Assembly: GCA_027021685.1 (NCBI GenBank)
Contig: JALUTW010000186.1
Location: 1-12,158 of the forward strand
DNA: 12,158 nucleotides
DNA from: Chromatiales bacterium
Lineage (GTDB): Bacteria; Pseudomonadota; Gammaproteobacteria; CAMYNG01
Direction of reading: 5' to 3'
The translations under genes and the position numbers were made by a program. Under the pieces are notes generated by a model that saw only the letters and a list, made by a program, of their open reading frames with translations, was not told the DNA's origin and ran no database searches. Positions 6,518 through 12,158 of this stretch are shown piece by piece (position 1 is the first letter of the stretch; every line of letters begins with the position of its first letter).

Positions 6518-7194
6518 CAGCGGTAACCCATGCCGTAGACGGTGTCGATGGCGGCGAACGCCGGGTCCAGGTCCAGGAACTTGCGGCGGATACGCTTGAT
6601 GTGCGAGGTGATGGTGGCGTCGTCCACCACGATGCGCGCATCCTGCATGAGCTGCTCCCGGCTCTTCACGTGCCCCGGCCGGCGGGCCAGGGAATGCACG
6701 ATCCAGAACTCGGTGAGGGTCAGGTCCACGGGCTCGCCGCGCCACCGGGCCCGCAGGCGGTCCAGGTCCAGCACCAGCGGCCCGCGTTCCAGCCGCTGCG
6801 GCTGCTCGTTCTGCTGCAGGGCGTCCAGGCGGCGGAACAGCGCGTGGATGCGGGCGCACAGGTGGGCCAGGCTGATGTCCTTGGTGAGATAGTCGTCGGC
6901 GCCCAGGCGCAGCCCGGAGACGGCGTCCAGATCGCTGTCCCGCGCGGTGAGGAACACGATGGGCACGGTGGGCGAGAGCGCGCGCAGCTCGCGGCACAGC
7001 TCGAAGCCGCCCTCCTGCTCGTCCTCCAGCCCGATGTCCAGGACGGCGAGATCCGGCAGCCGCCGGCGGAACGCGGCCAGGGCCTGCGGCCGGTTGCCGA
7101 ACAGGTCCACCCGGTAGCCCTGTGCCCGCAGGGCGTCGGCGTAGTTGTCGCGGATGGCGGGCTCGTCCTCGACGATGGCGATGGTGCGTTTCAT
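6508..7194 (-). CDS. pdsR: Sortase-system-type response regulator PdsR (OmpR-like)
   Basis: This is a 228-residue transcription regulator. The receiver domain (1-120) has the acidic pair E9/D10, phospho-acceptor D53 in AVLDIGLEDE, T83 and K105 in DYLTKD. The C-terminal domain (about 130-228) is an OmpR-type winged helix: LTLTEFWIVHSLARRPGHV, then SREQLM, TITSHIKRIRRKF and the closing YGMGYRW. The EDEQEGGFELCRELRALS stretch and the IVVDDATITSHIKRIRRKF region fit the regulator paired with PdsS in proteobacterial dedicated sortase systems. It is the first gene of the minus-strand group and overlaps pdsS by 10 bp. ATG 7194 opens directly on the receiver domain; the frame continues upstream to 7272 but encodes only low-complexity residues. 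The Shine-Dalgarno sequence is poor. Targets are presumably sortase, substrate or envelope genes, none of which are visible here. Confidence 0.87.
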   Translation of the reverse strand: MKRTIAIVEDEPAIRDNYADALRAQGYRVDLFGNRPQALAAFRRRLPDLAVLDIGLEDEQEGGFELCRELRALSPTVPIVFLTARDSDLDAVSGLRLGADDYLTKDISLAHLCARIHALFRRLDALQQNEQPQRLERGPLVLDLDRLRARWRGEPVDLTLTEFWIVHSLARRPGHVKSREQLMQDARIVVDDATITSHIKRIRRKFLDLDPAFAAIDTVYGMGYRWCD

Positions 7195-7426
7195 GGCGAC
7201 GTGGGGCGCCGTCGGCGCCGGTCCGGAACCCGTTATATAACACAGTCCCCGCCGCCGCCGGCCGCATGCCACGATTCATCATTTTTCGTCCCCGGATCGC
7301 CCCCGCTGGCCCGCGGCCGGCCCCGGGCCGGGGCCATGCTGTGCCCATGGCATTCCGGCGCGGGCAGGAGGCGCCGCCGGGCCACGGACGGCCCCGCTGG
7401 ATCACGGCACAGGAAGGAGGCGGGGG
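7195..7426. promoter_or_regulatory. Divergent regulatory region between pdsR and the small membrane protein gene
   Basis: This 232-bp gap separates divergent genes. It contains the palindrome TTATATAA (7233-7240), one of the few AT-only stretches in the window and usable as a -10 element in either direction; I see no good -35 box. Between it and pdsR lies GGCGCC-GTC-GGCGCC (7205-7219), two copies of a palindromic hexamer that also form a near-perfect inverted repeat, a candidate operator in the pdsR leader. A hairpin GGCCCC/GGGGCC lies at 7319-7335. No gene is supported inside the gap. Confidence 0.4.
7411..7419 (+). promoter_or_regulatory. Strong ribosome binding site for the 41-residue ORF
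   Basis: AGGAAGGAG at 7411-7419 is a strong Shine-Dalgarno match ending 7 nt before ATG 7427. It is one of the best ribosome binding sites in the window and is the main reason for treating the short frame that follows as a real gene. Confidence 0.65.
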
Positions 7427-7552
7427 ATGAAGAACATGCGTGACGATGCCGCGGGGGCTGCGCGGCGGGCGCTGGAGTGGTGCGAGGACCTGATCCTGGC
7501 GGGGGCCTGGGCCCTGGCCCTGGTCCTGATGCTGGTGTCCGGCCCGGGATGA
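7427..7552 (+). CDS. Small single-span membrane protein (41 residues)
   Basis: This short frame starts at ATG 7427 behind a strong Shine-Dalgarno sequence. The protein has a charged amphipathic N-terminus (MKNMRDDAAGAARRALEWCED) followed by one hydrophobic span, LILAGAWALALVLMLVSG, at residues 22-39, and ends at GPG. I do not recognise the family. It is divergent from pdsR, a position where a regulated target gene would be expected. Its stop codon overlaps a possible ATG of the next frame (ATGATG at 7549-7554), suggesting coupling with the DUF2452 gene. An alternative is that it is the truncated N-terminus of a formerly longer secreted or membrane protein, for example a lost sortase-system component, but nothing in the sequence proves this. 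It is real in my view because of the ribosome binding site, hydrophobic span and position together. Confidence 0.55.
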   Translation: MKNMRDDAAGAARRALEWCEDLILAGAWALALVLMLVSGPG

Positions 7553-7581
7553 TGTTGGTGGGGGCCGGTGGCGGCGGTAAC

Positions 7582-8043
7582 ATGGACCGCACCATGGCCG
7601 ACGAAACGGGACAGCGGTACCGGGGCGGACCCCACCGGGGAGGATCCCGCAGTGCACCCTACCCGGTGAGCCGGCTGGCGCCACCCTGCGAGCTGGTGGA
7701 CCTGGCACGCGAGATCCAGCGTGCCGACGAGGTCATCGGCGCGCGGGTGAGCGGCCAGCTCGCGGTCATCGCGGAGCAGATCCGGACCCTGCAGGACCAG
7801 GCGCGGGCGATCCTGGAGCAGACCCGGAGGGACCAGGAGCTGCATCGCGTACCCTGCGCGGTGCAGCGGCGGCCGGGGCAGGTGTATCACCTCTACCGGC
7901 GCGACGACGGCAGCCGCTACTTCGCGCTGCTTTCTCCCGAGGACTGGGGCGGCCGGCCGCCACACCGCCACGAGGGGGCCTACCGTCTCGAGGCCGACAT
8001 GTCCTGGCGCCCCGTGGAACAACAGGGGGCCGGCGACAACTGA
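7582..8043 (+). CDS. DUF2452 / C1orf50-family protein
   Basis: This is a 153-residue soluble protein of the family that includes human C1orf50. The conserved core is almost colinear: LVDLAREIQRADEVI, then AVIAEQIRTLQDQARAILE, RDQELHRVPC, PGQVYHLYRR, RYFALLSPEDWG, and GAYRLEADMSWRPVE near the end. The first half is helical and probably forms a coiled coil; the second half is a compact beta-rich segment. No catalytic motif is evident, and I know of no established biochemical function. Start choice is uncertain. ATG 7582 is used here; ATG 7549 or 7552 would overlap the stop codon of the small membrane protein and give coupled translation, and ATG 7594 is also possible. The conserved part begins only at about residue 32, so the start does not affect the assignment. 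It converges with the PqiC-like gene, leaving 30 bp between stop codons. Confidence 0.82.
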   Translation: MDRTMADETGQRYRGGPHRGGSRSAPYPVSRLAPPCELVDLAREIQRADEVIGARVSGQLAVIAEQIRTLQDQARAILEQTRRDQELHRVPCAVQRRPGQVYHLYRRDDGSRYFALLSPEDWGGRPPHRHEGAYRLEADMSWRPVEQQGAGDN

Positions 8044-8073
8044 TTGCGGCTGTCCGGTGGCGGGACACGCTTG

Positions 8074-8682
8074 TCACCGGCCCCTCTTTTCTTCCTCCAT
8101 GAGGGCCTGTTCCAGGTCCCCGATGAACCGCGCCCAGACGGCGTCGGCGGCGCGGCCCATGGCGGCCACCGTGGCATGGATCCCCTTGCCCCGGGCGGCG
8201 GCGGTCTCGCGGTAGCGGCGGCGCAGCAGCTCGCGGCCGCCGCGCCCGGCCCACAGCTCCAGCTCCAGCACCGCCCGCGGCGGCGAGGCCCCCTGCAGCC
8301 GGTGCAGGGCCAGCAGCCGGCCCGAGACCCGCAGCGCGCCCGGGCCTGCGGGCCGCACCTCCGGGGCGATGCCGCGCGCGGCCAGGGCCGCGCGCAGGTG
8401 CCGGCCCAGGAGCAGGGCCGGGGGCTCGCTCCACAGGTGATAGCGGTACTGGCGCAGCTCCAGGGGGCGGGCGGCATCCACGTACACCAGGGGGCGGCTG
8501 CGCAGCAGGCCGGCGGCGCGCGGTGTTTCCACCACCAGCACCCCAGCCAGCAGGGGACGGGCCCGCGGGGCCGCGGGGGCCGGTGGCGGCAGGCGGTAGA
8601 AGTGCTCCACCGGGGCCGGGCCGCCGCCGCCGAAGCAGCCGCCCAGCGCCAGGGCGGCGGCCAGGAGTGCGGCCCGCTTCAC
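8074..8682 (-). CDS. PqiC/YmbA-like ABC-transport auxiliary lipoprotein
   Basis: This 202-residue lipoprotein precursor has a GTG start and a short signal peptide ending LGGC, with the lipid cysteine at C16. It continues EHFYRLPPP, the conserved start of the ABC_trans_aux/DUF330 fold in which an xYxL motif is typical. Later features include VLVVETPRAAGLLRSRPLVY, YRYHLWSEPPALLLGRHLRAAL and a C-terminal helix. Relatives such as PqiC and the lipoproteins coded next to MCE transporters sit in the outer membrane and serve as docking partners for the MCE channel. The start overlaps the MlaD-like stop by four bases (GTGA), so translation is coupled and this is the last gene of the operon. The protein is very rich in alanine and arginine, as expected from the GC content. 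Family assignment is good; substrate is unknown. Confidence 0.82.
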   Translation of the reverse strand: MKRAALLAAALALGGCFGGGGPAPVEHFYRLPPPAPAAPRARPLLAGVLVVETPRAAGLLRSRPLVYVDAARPLELRQYRYHLWSEPPALLLGRHLRAALAARGIAPEVRPAGPGALRVSGRLLALHRLQGASPPRAVLELELWAGRGGRELLRRRYRETAAARGKGIHATVAAMGRAADAVWARFIGDLEQALMEEEKRGR

Positions 8683-9575
8683 GGCGGCGGCTCCGCCGGT
8701 ACCTCGCTGCCGCGCAGCAGCAGGGCCGGATCGTCGCGCACGCGGCGCGCGAACTCGTCCAGGCGGCGGCTGGCCGAGTCCAGGTTCTCCATCAGTCCCT
8801 CCAGGTGGCGGGAAAGGATCCCGGCGCTCCGGCGCAGCTCCACCACCGTTTGCCGCACGTCGGGGCGGTTCTCCGAGACCAGGCCGCCGGCCTCGCCGGC
8901 CAGGTGCTCCAGGCGCTCGGCCGCCGCCGCCAGCCGCCGGCTCATGTCCTCGGCATGGGCGAGGGTGGCCTCGGCCCGGCGCAGGTTGTCCGTGGAGGCG
9001 AAACGTCCCAGGCGCTCGGCGGTCCGGTCCAGGCGGTGGACCAGGCGGCGGGCATCCTCCAGCAGGGCCGGCAGGCGGGCGATCACCTCGGTGTCCACCC
9101 GCGCCAGCATGCCGTCCAGGCGCTGGGCCAGGGGGGCCAGGCCGGTGGCGAGCCGGTTCACCGCGGTCATGATCATGGCCGGCGGGGCGGCGGCCAGGGT
9201 GCCGCCGGGGGGCAGCGGCTCGGTGCTGCGCCCCTCGCGGATATCGATCTGGTAGCCGCCCAGGAGCTGGGGCTGGACGATGCCGGCGGTGCTGTCGCGG
9301 GGGATGTGCCAGTCGGGTTGCACGGCCAGGCGCACGCGATAGACCGTGCCGCCTTCGCGGCGGCGGGGCTCGATGCCGCCCACATGACCGATGCGGTAGC
9401 CGCCGTAGGTGACCGGGGTGCCGGCAGCGATGCCGGCCACCTGCTCCAGCTCCACGAAGTAATCGGTGCGGCCGGCGGTCTTGCCGGTGATCCTGAGCAG
9501 CACCGCCAGCAGGATCAGCAGCATGAGCAGGACGAAACCGCCCACGACCAGGTAGTTGATGCCCTCCCGCTTCAC
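8679..9575 (-). CDS. MCE-domain substrate-binding protein (MlaD/PqiB-like)
   Basis: This 298-residue periplasmic protein is anchored by one N-terminal span (residues 8-28). The MCE domain runs from about 38 to 114: YFVELEQVAGIAAGTPVTYGG, RIGHVGGIEP, VRLAVQPDWHIPRDSTAGIV and GGYQIDI. Residues about 135-285 are a long helical, coiled-coil-prone tail (LVHRLDRTAERLGRFAS and similar heptad-like stretches). This is longer than E. coli MlaD (about 183 residues) and closer to single-MCE proteins of the organelle/Ttg2C or PqiB-tail kind that form a tunnel across the periplasm. The start is GTG 9575, preceded by GGAGGC about 6 nt upstream. It lies 51 bp after the ATPase gene and overlaps the lipoprotein gene by 4 bp. 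Role inferred from family: handing lipids between the inner-membrane ABC unit and the outer-membrane lipoprotein. Confidence 0.87.
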   Translation of the reverse strand: MKREGINYLVVGGFVLLMLLILLAVLLRITGKTAGRTDYFVELEQVAGIAAGTPVTYGGYRIGHVGGIEPRRREGGTVYRVRLAVQPDWHIPRDSTAGIVQPQLLGGYQIDIREGRSTEPLPPGGTLAAAPPAMIMTAVNRLATGLAPLAQRLDGMLARVDTEVIARLPALLEDARRLVHRLDRTAERLGRFASTDNLRRAEATLAHAEDMSRRLAAAAERLEHLAGEAGGLVSENRPDVRQTVVELRRSAGILSRHLEGLMENLDSASRRLDEFARRVRDDPALLLRGSEVPAEPPP

Positions 9576-9626
9576 CGGGCGCCTCCGGCGGCAGGCCGCG
9601 GCGTGCGGCGCGGAAGGGATGCGGCC

Positions 9627-10457
9627 TCAGGCATCGGGCGGTGCTCCGGTGAGCTTGTCCAGGTAGACCTCGGGGTCCACCGGGGCGATGTCGGCACGGC
9701 GCTGGAGCAGGTCCTGGATCCGGCGGTCTTCGCTGCGGCGCAGGGCATCGGGCGTGCCGGTGAACAGCACCCGTCCCCGGTCCAGCACCGTGATGCGATC
9801 GGCGATGGCGAACGCACTTTCCAGCTCGTGGGTCACCACCACGATGGTCATGTTGAGGGCCCGGCGCAGCTTGAGGATGAGGCGGTCGAGCTGGGCCGAG
9901 GCCACGGGGTCGAGGCCGGCCGAGGGTTCGTCGAAGAACAGCAGTGGCGGGTCCATGACGATGGCCCGGGCCAGGGCCGCGCGCTTGATCATGCCGCCGG
10001 AGAGCTGGGCCGGCATGAGGTCCTCGCATCCGGACAGGCCCACCAGGGCCAGCTTCATGCGCATCATGATGCGCATGGTGTTCTCGTCCAGCCGGGTGTG
10101 CTCGCGCAGGGGCAGCAGGATGTTGTCGCCCACGGTCATGGAGTTGAACAGGGCCCCGCCCTGGAAGGCCACCCCCATGCGCGTGCGCAGCTCGTGCATG
10201 GCGTGCTCGCCGAGCCGGGTGATGTCCTGGCCCAGCAGTCTGATGCAGCCGCGGCTCGGGGACTGCAGGCCCAGCAGGGCCCGCAGCAGGGTGCTCTTGC
10301 CGGAACCGCTGCCGCCCATGACGACCATGATCTCGCCCCGGCGCACCTGCAGGTGGACGTCATGCAGGACCTCGTGCCGGCCATAGCTCACGCACAGGTC
10401 GCTCACCTCGATGACGATCTCGGCGGCCTCGTGCGGTACGGGGGCGGGCGCGGACAC
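9627..10457 (-). CDS. MlaF-like ABC transporter ATPase
   Basis: This 276-residue cytoplasmic ATPase has Walker A GGSGSGKST (48-56), Q-loop Q99 in VAFQGGALF, signature LSGGM (152-156), Walker B LLFFDEP (172-178), D-loop SAGLDP and switch H210 in VVVTHELESAF. The variant signature LSGGM(IKRAALARA) and the FQGGALFNSMTV segment are typical of MlaF/Ttg2A-type ATPases that drive MCE lipid transporters. The length is close to E. coli MlaF (269 residues). The GTG start lies one base after the permease stop codon (TGA-C-GTG), so the two are coupled. It should pair with the MlaE-like permease as a dimer. The extended C-terminus after the TPDALRRSED stretch is where MlaF contacts its partners; here it ends DKLTGAPPDA. 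I see no unusual residue in the catalytic set. Confidence 0.9.
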   Translation of the reverse strand: MSAPAPVPHEAAEIVIEVSDLCVSYGRHEVLHDVHLQVRRGEIMVVMGGSGSGKSTLLRALLGLQSPSRGCIRLLGQDITRLGEHAMHELRTRMGVAFQGGALFNSMTVGDNILLPLREHTRLDENTMRIMMRMKLALVGLSGCEDLMPAQLSGGMIKRAALARAIVMDPPLLFFDEPSAGLDPVASAQLDRLILKLRRALNMTIVVVTHELESAFAIADRITVLDRGRVLFTGTPDALRRSEDRRIQDLLQRRADIAPVDPEVYLDKLTGAPPDA

Positions 10458-10458
10458 G

Positions 10459-11274
10459 TCAGCGGTTCATGAACCAGGTGAAGATCAGGTCGGTGACCAG
10501 GATCAGGCTGATGGCCATCACCACCGAGCGGGTGGTGGCCCGGCCCACGCCCTCGGCACCGCCGCGGACCTGGAAGCCGTTGATCAGTCCCACCAGGGCG
10601 ATGATGAGCCCGAACACCACGCTCTTGAACAGGCCCTGGAGGATGTCCCTGGCCTGAAGCACGTCGAGGCTGCGCTCGGCGTAGACGCCGAGGCCGAGAT
10701 CCATCTCCATGGCCGCGTAGATGCCGCCGCCCAGCAGGCCCGTGATGTCGCCGAGAACGGTGAGCGCGGGCACCATCACCAGCATGGCGATGATCACCGG
10801 GGCGGCGAGGTGGCGCACGGGATTGATGCCGATGACGCGCAGGGCGTCGATCTCCTGGTTTTCCACCATGGTGCCGATGCGGGCGGCCACCGCGGAGCCC
10901 GAGCGCCCGGCCACCACGATGGCGACGATGAGGCAGGCGAACTCGCGGGTGATGGACAGGGCGATGCCCAGCACCACCTGGGCCTCGGCGCCGAAGGTGC
11001 GCAGGGTCTCGATGCCCTGGATGGCCAGCATCATGCCCACGGTGAACGTGAGCACGGCGGTGATGGGGATGGCGTTGACGCCGATGTCCCGGGCCTCCCG
11101 GAACACCGCCCGCAGCTGCACCGGCTGCCGGCGGCGCGGTCCTGCCACCAGCCAGTAGCAGCCCTCGGCCAGCAGGCTGGCGGCATAGCCCAGTTCTTCC
11201 AGCCCCCGCACCACGGTGCGGCCCGTGTATTCGACCAGACGGCGGAGAGACGAGGCCCTAGTTGTGGCGGTCAC
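10459..11274 (-). CDS. MlaE-like MCE transporter permease
   Basis: This 271-residue inner-membrane permease compares with about 260 in E. coli MlaE. Landmarks are VLTFTVGMMLAIQG (74-87), REFACLIVAIVVAGRSGSAV (110-129), the coupling segment ENQEIDALRVIGINP (138-152) that docks into the ATPase, KSVVFGLIIALVGLINGF (217-234), GATTRS-type GRATTRSVV (244-252) and a last span ending FTWFMNR. All are typical of the family. The N-terminal 60 residues are an interface helix region rather than a fused STAS domain; STAS is instead a separate gene immediately upstream. I chose GTG 11274, which overlaps the STAS stop codon by 17 bp. The frame runs on to 11511 across the STAS gene, but that upstream part reads as out-of-frame translation. 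No strong ribosome binding site is visible, consistent with coupled translation. Confidence 0.87.
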   Translation of the reverse strand: MTATTRASSLRRLVEYTGRTVVRGLEELGYAASLLAEGCYWLVAGPRRRQPVQLRAVFREARDIGVNAIPITAVLTFTVGMMLAIQGIETLRTFGAEAQVVLGIALSITREFACLIVAIVVAGRSGSAVAARIGTMVENQEIDALRVIGINPVRHLAAPVIIAMLVMVPALTVLGDITGLLGGGIYAAMEMDLGLGVYAERSLDVLQARDILQGLFKSVVFGLIIALVGLINGFQVRGGAEGVGRATTRSVVMAISLILVTDLIFTWFMNR

Positions 11275-11596
11275 TGCGGAGGCGGTCTTCGACACTGTCG
11301 TGAATGGCGAAGACGTGATCCAGTCTCGCCAGTTCCAGCACCTGCCGGACCGGCCCGTGCACCCCCACCAGTCCGAACCTGAGATCCATGCTGCGGGCGA
11401 GCTGCAGGCCCTCCACCAGGGTGGCGATGCCCGAGCTGTCCATGTAGTCGACGCCGGACAGATCCACCAGCACGTTGCAGCGCCCGTTGAGGTACTTGAG
11501 GATCTCGTCACGCACTCTTGGAGAATAGTGCATATCCACCTCGCCCGCGAGGCGGATCACGGTGTAGGGACCCTCGACCGCGACCTCAATGTGCAT
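11258..11596 (-). CDS. STAS-domain protein, anti-sigma-antagonist/MlaB type
   Basis: This is a 112-residue single-domain STAS protein: IRLAGEVDMHYSPRVRDEI, then VLVDLSGVDYMDSSGIATL with the DSSG motif at 53-56, and RFGLVGVHGPVRQVLEL followed by LDHVFAIHDSVEDRL. The serine in DSSG is where SpoIIAA/RsbV-type antagonists are phosphorylated by their HATPase kinase. The gene sits between such a kinase/phosphatase and an MlaE-like permease. It could be a phospho-switched regulator, a structural MlaB-like subunit of the ABC unit, or both. ATG 11596 is preceded by GGGGAG at a good distance and overlaps the upstream stop by 11 bp; GTG 11614 would add six residues. HsbA of Pseudomonas, which pairs with a PP2C/HATPase regulator (HsbR), is a close architectural parallel. 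Confidence 0.85.
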   Translation of the reverse strand: MHIEVAVEGPYTVIRLAGEVDMHYSPRVRDEILKYLNGRCNVLVDLSGVDYMDSSGIATLVEGLQLARSMDLRFGLVGVHGPVRQVLELARLDHVFAIHDSVEDRLRSDRHN

Positions 11597-12158
11597 CGCC
11601 GTCTCCCCGCTCACCCAGGACCTTGCGCATCTCCAGCACGTTGCCCTTCTTGGAACCGGTGGGCAGGAAGGCCCAGTGGTCCATCACCTGGCTGATGAGC
11701 TGAACCCCGAGGCCGCCGGGCCGGACCTCCTCCAGGCTGCGGCCGCGGACGCAGTCGGCGTCCACGCAGGGCGCGAAGTCCACGATGCGCACCACGAGCT
11801 CGTCGCCCTGGCGGCTGACCCGCAGCACGATGTCGCCCTCGCGGGTGCGGCCATAGGCATGCTGGATGATGTTCATGCACGCCTCGTTGACCGCCAGCAC
11901 GATCTGCTCGGCGGTGTTGGGGCTGCACAAGGTCTCCCCCAGTGTCGATCTCAGCCGCATGCGCATGGCCTTGAGGGCGTCGGAGCGGGCCCGGAAGCGG
12001 TGGTCGAGCAGGCATTCCTCCGGTTGCATGCCGCCCTCGACCACCAGCAGGGTGAGGTCGTCGCGGCGGCGGTTCTCGTTGGCGCGCAGGGCGCCCACCA
12101 CGGCATTGAGGCGTTCCACCGGCGGGCGTCCGGCCCAGTCCCGCAACAGGGCCACGAG
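11586..12158 (-). CDS. PP2C (SpoIIE) phosphatase-HATPase partner-switch regulator, C-terminal part
   Basis: The frame is open at the right edge, so the N-terminus lies outside. The first visible residues (WAGRPPVERLNAVVGAL, then RRRDDLTLLVVEGG) are the end of a PP2C/SpoIIE-type phosphatase domain, where the paired aspartates bind metal. After a linker comes an RsbW/SpoIIAB-like kinase domain: EQIVLAVNEACMNIIQHAYG (N-box), the degenerate G1 segment IVDFAPCVDAD, and RPGGLGVQLISQVMD (G2). Such fusions can both phosphorylate and dephosphorylate a STAS partner, and the STAS gene directly downstream overlaps this stop by 11 bp. HsbR-like proteins add an N-terminal receiver domain, which cannot be checked here. 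Family assignment is firm for the visible part; direction of control is unknown. Confidence 0.85.
   Translation of the reverse strand, partial: LVALLRDWAGRPPVERLNAVVGALRANENRRRDDLTLLVVEGGMQPEECLLDHRFRARSDALKAMRMRLRSTLGETLCSPNTAEQIVLAVNEACMNIIQHAYGRTREGDIVLRVSRQGDELVVRIVDFAPCVDADCVRGRSLEEVRPGGLGVQLISQVMDHWAFLPTGSKKGNVLEMRKVLGERGDGDAH

Noticed and set aside
8051..8090. Possible terminator between the DUF2452 and lipoprotein genes
   Set aside because: CCGGTG/CACCGG and TGTCC/GGACA inverted repeats exist, but the first has a long loop and the second a short stem, and the T-rich part is interrupted and lies inside the converging gene; support is too weak.
8523..10472. Long plus-strand open frame opposite the MCE operon
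   Set aside because: The minus strand carries well-supported MlaD-, MlaF- and lipoprotein-like genes; the plus frame has no family motifs.
11275..11511. Upstream extension of the permease frame across the STAS gene, suggesting a STAS-permease fusion
   Set aside because: In the permease frame this part does not encode a STAS domain; the STAS domain is encoded in a different frame with its own stop codon, so the two are separate proteins.
1..12158. CRISPR array, tRNA, rRNA or insertion sequence
   Set aside because: No spacer-separated repeats, no tRNA-like cloverleaf or rRNA sequence recognised, and no transposase motifs or terminal inverted repeats seen on either strand.

Overview
The window comes from a high-GC (by eye about 70%) Gram-negative bacterium, most likely a gammaproteobacterium. 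The evidence is a YheU/UPF0270 gene, Pal/OmpA-type and PqiC-type outer-membrane lipoproteins, an Mla-like MCE transporter, and a two-component pair of the 'proteobacterial dedicated sortase system' (pds) type, which is known mainly from marine proteobacteria. All family assignments were made by reading motifs; no database search was run.

Layout. (1) 1-716 (+): the 3' end of an FGE-sulfatase (SUMF1-like) domain gene, running in from the left edge. (2) 717-982: intergenic DNA with two near-identical 34-bp arrays of 7-bp units flanking an AT-richer stretch and a short array of 8-bp units. (3) 983-3692 (+): a compact four-gene group: a cereblon-type CULT-domain protein translationally coupled (TGATG) to a KefB-like CPA2 antiporter, then an HExxH putative metalloprotease and yheU. 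(4) 3727-3770: a strong intrinsic terminator read on the minus strand. (5) 3795-7194 (-): pdsR, pdsS and an OmpA-family lipoprotein, a probable pdsO. (6) 7195-7426: a divergent regulatory region. (7) 7427-8043 (+): a 41-residue single-span membrane protein with a strong ribosome binding site, overlapping the region of a DUF2452/C1orf50-family gene. (8) 8074-12158 (-): an operon of a PP2C/HATPase partner-switch regulator (running off the right edge), a STAS antagonist, MlaE-, MlaF- and MlaD-like subunits, and a PqiC-like lipoprotein, with overlaps or very short gaps throughout.

How the parts work together. Two envelope-related control circuits stand out. The first is the pds sensor kinase/regulator pair, whose large predicted periplasmic domain contains a CBM9-like segment. 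It occurs here with its OmpA partner but with no sortase and no sortase substrate in the window. The second is a phosphatase/kinase plus STAS switch placed at the head of an MCE lipid-transport operon. The STAS protein could be an MlaB-like subunit of the transporter, a phospho-switched regulator, or both. The window also holds bacterial homologues of two protein families present in humans: the thalidomide-binding CULT domain of cereblon, and C1orf50/DUF2452.
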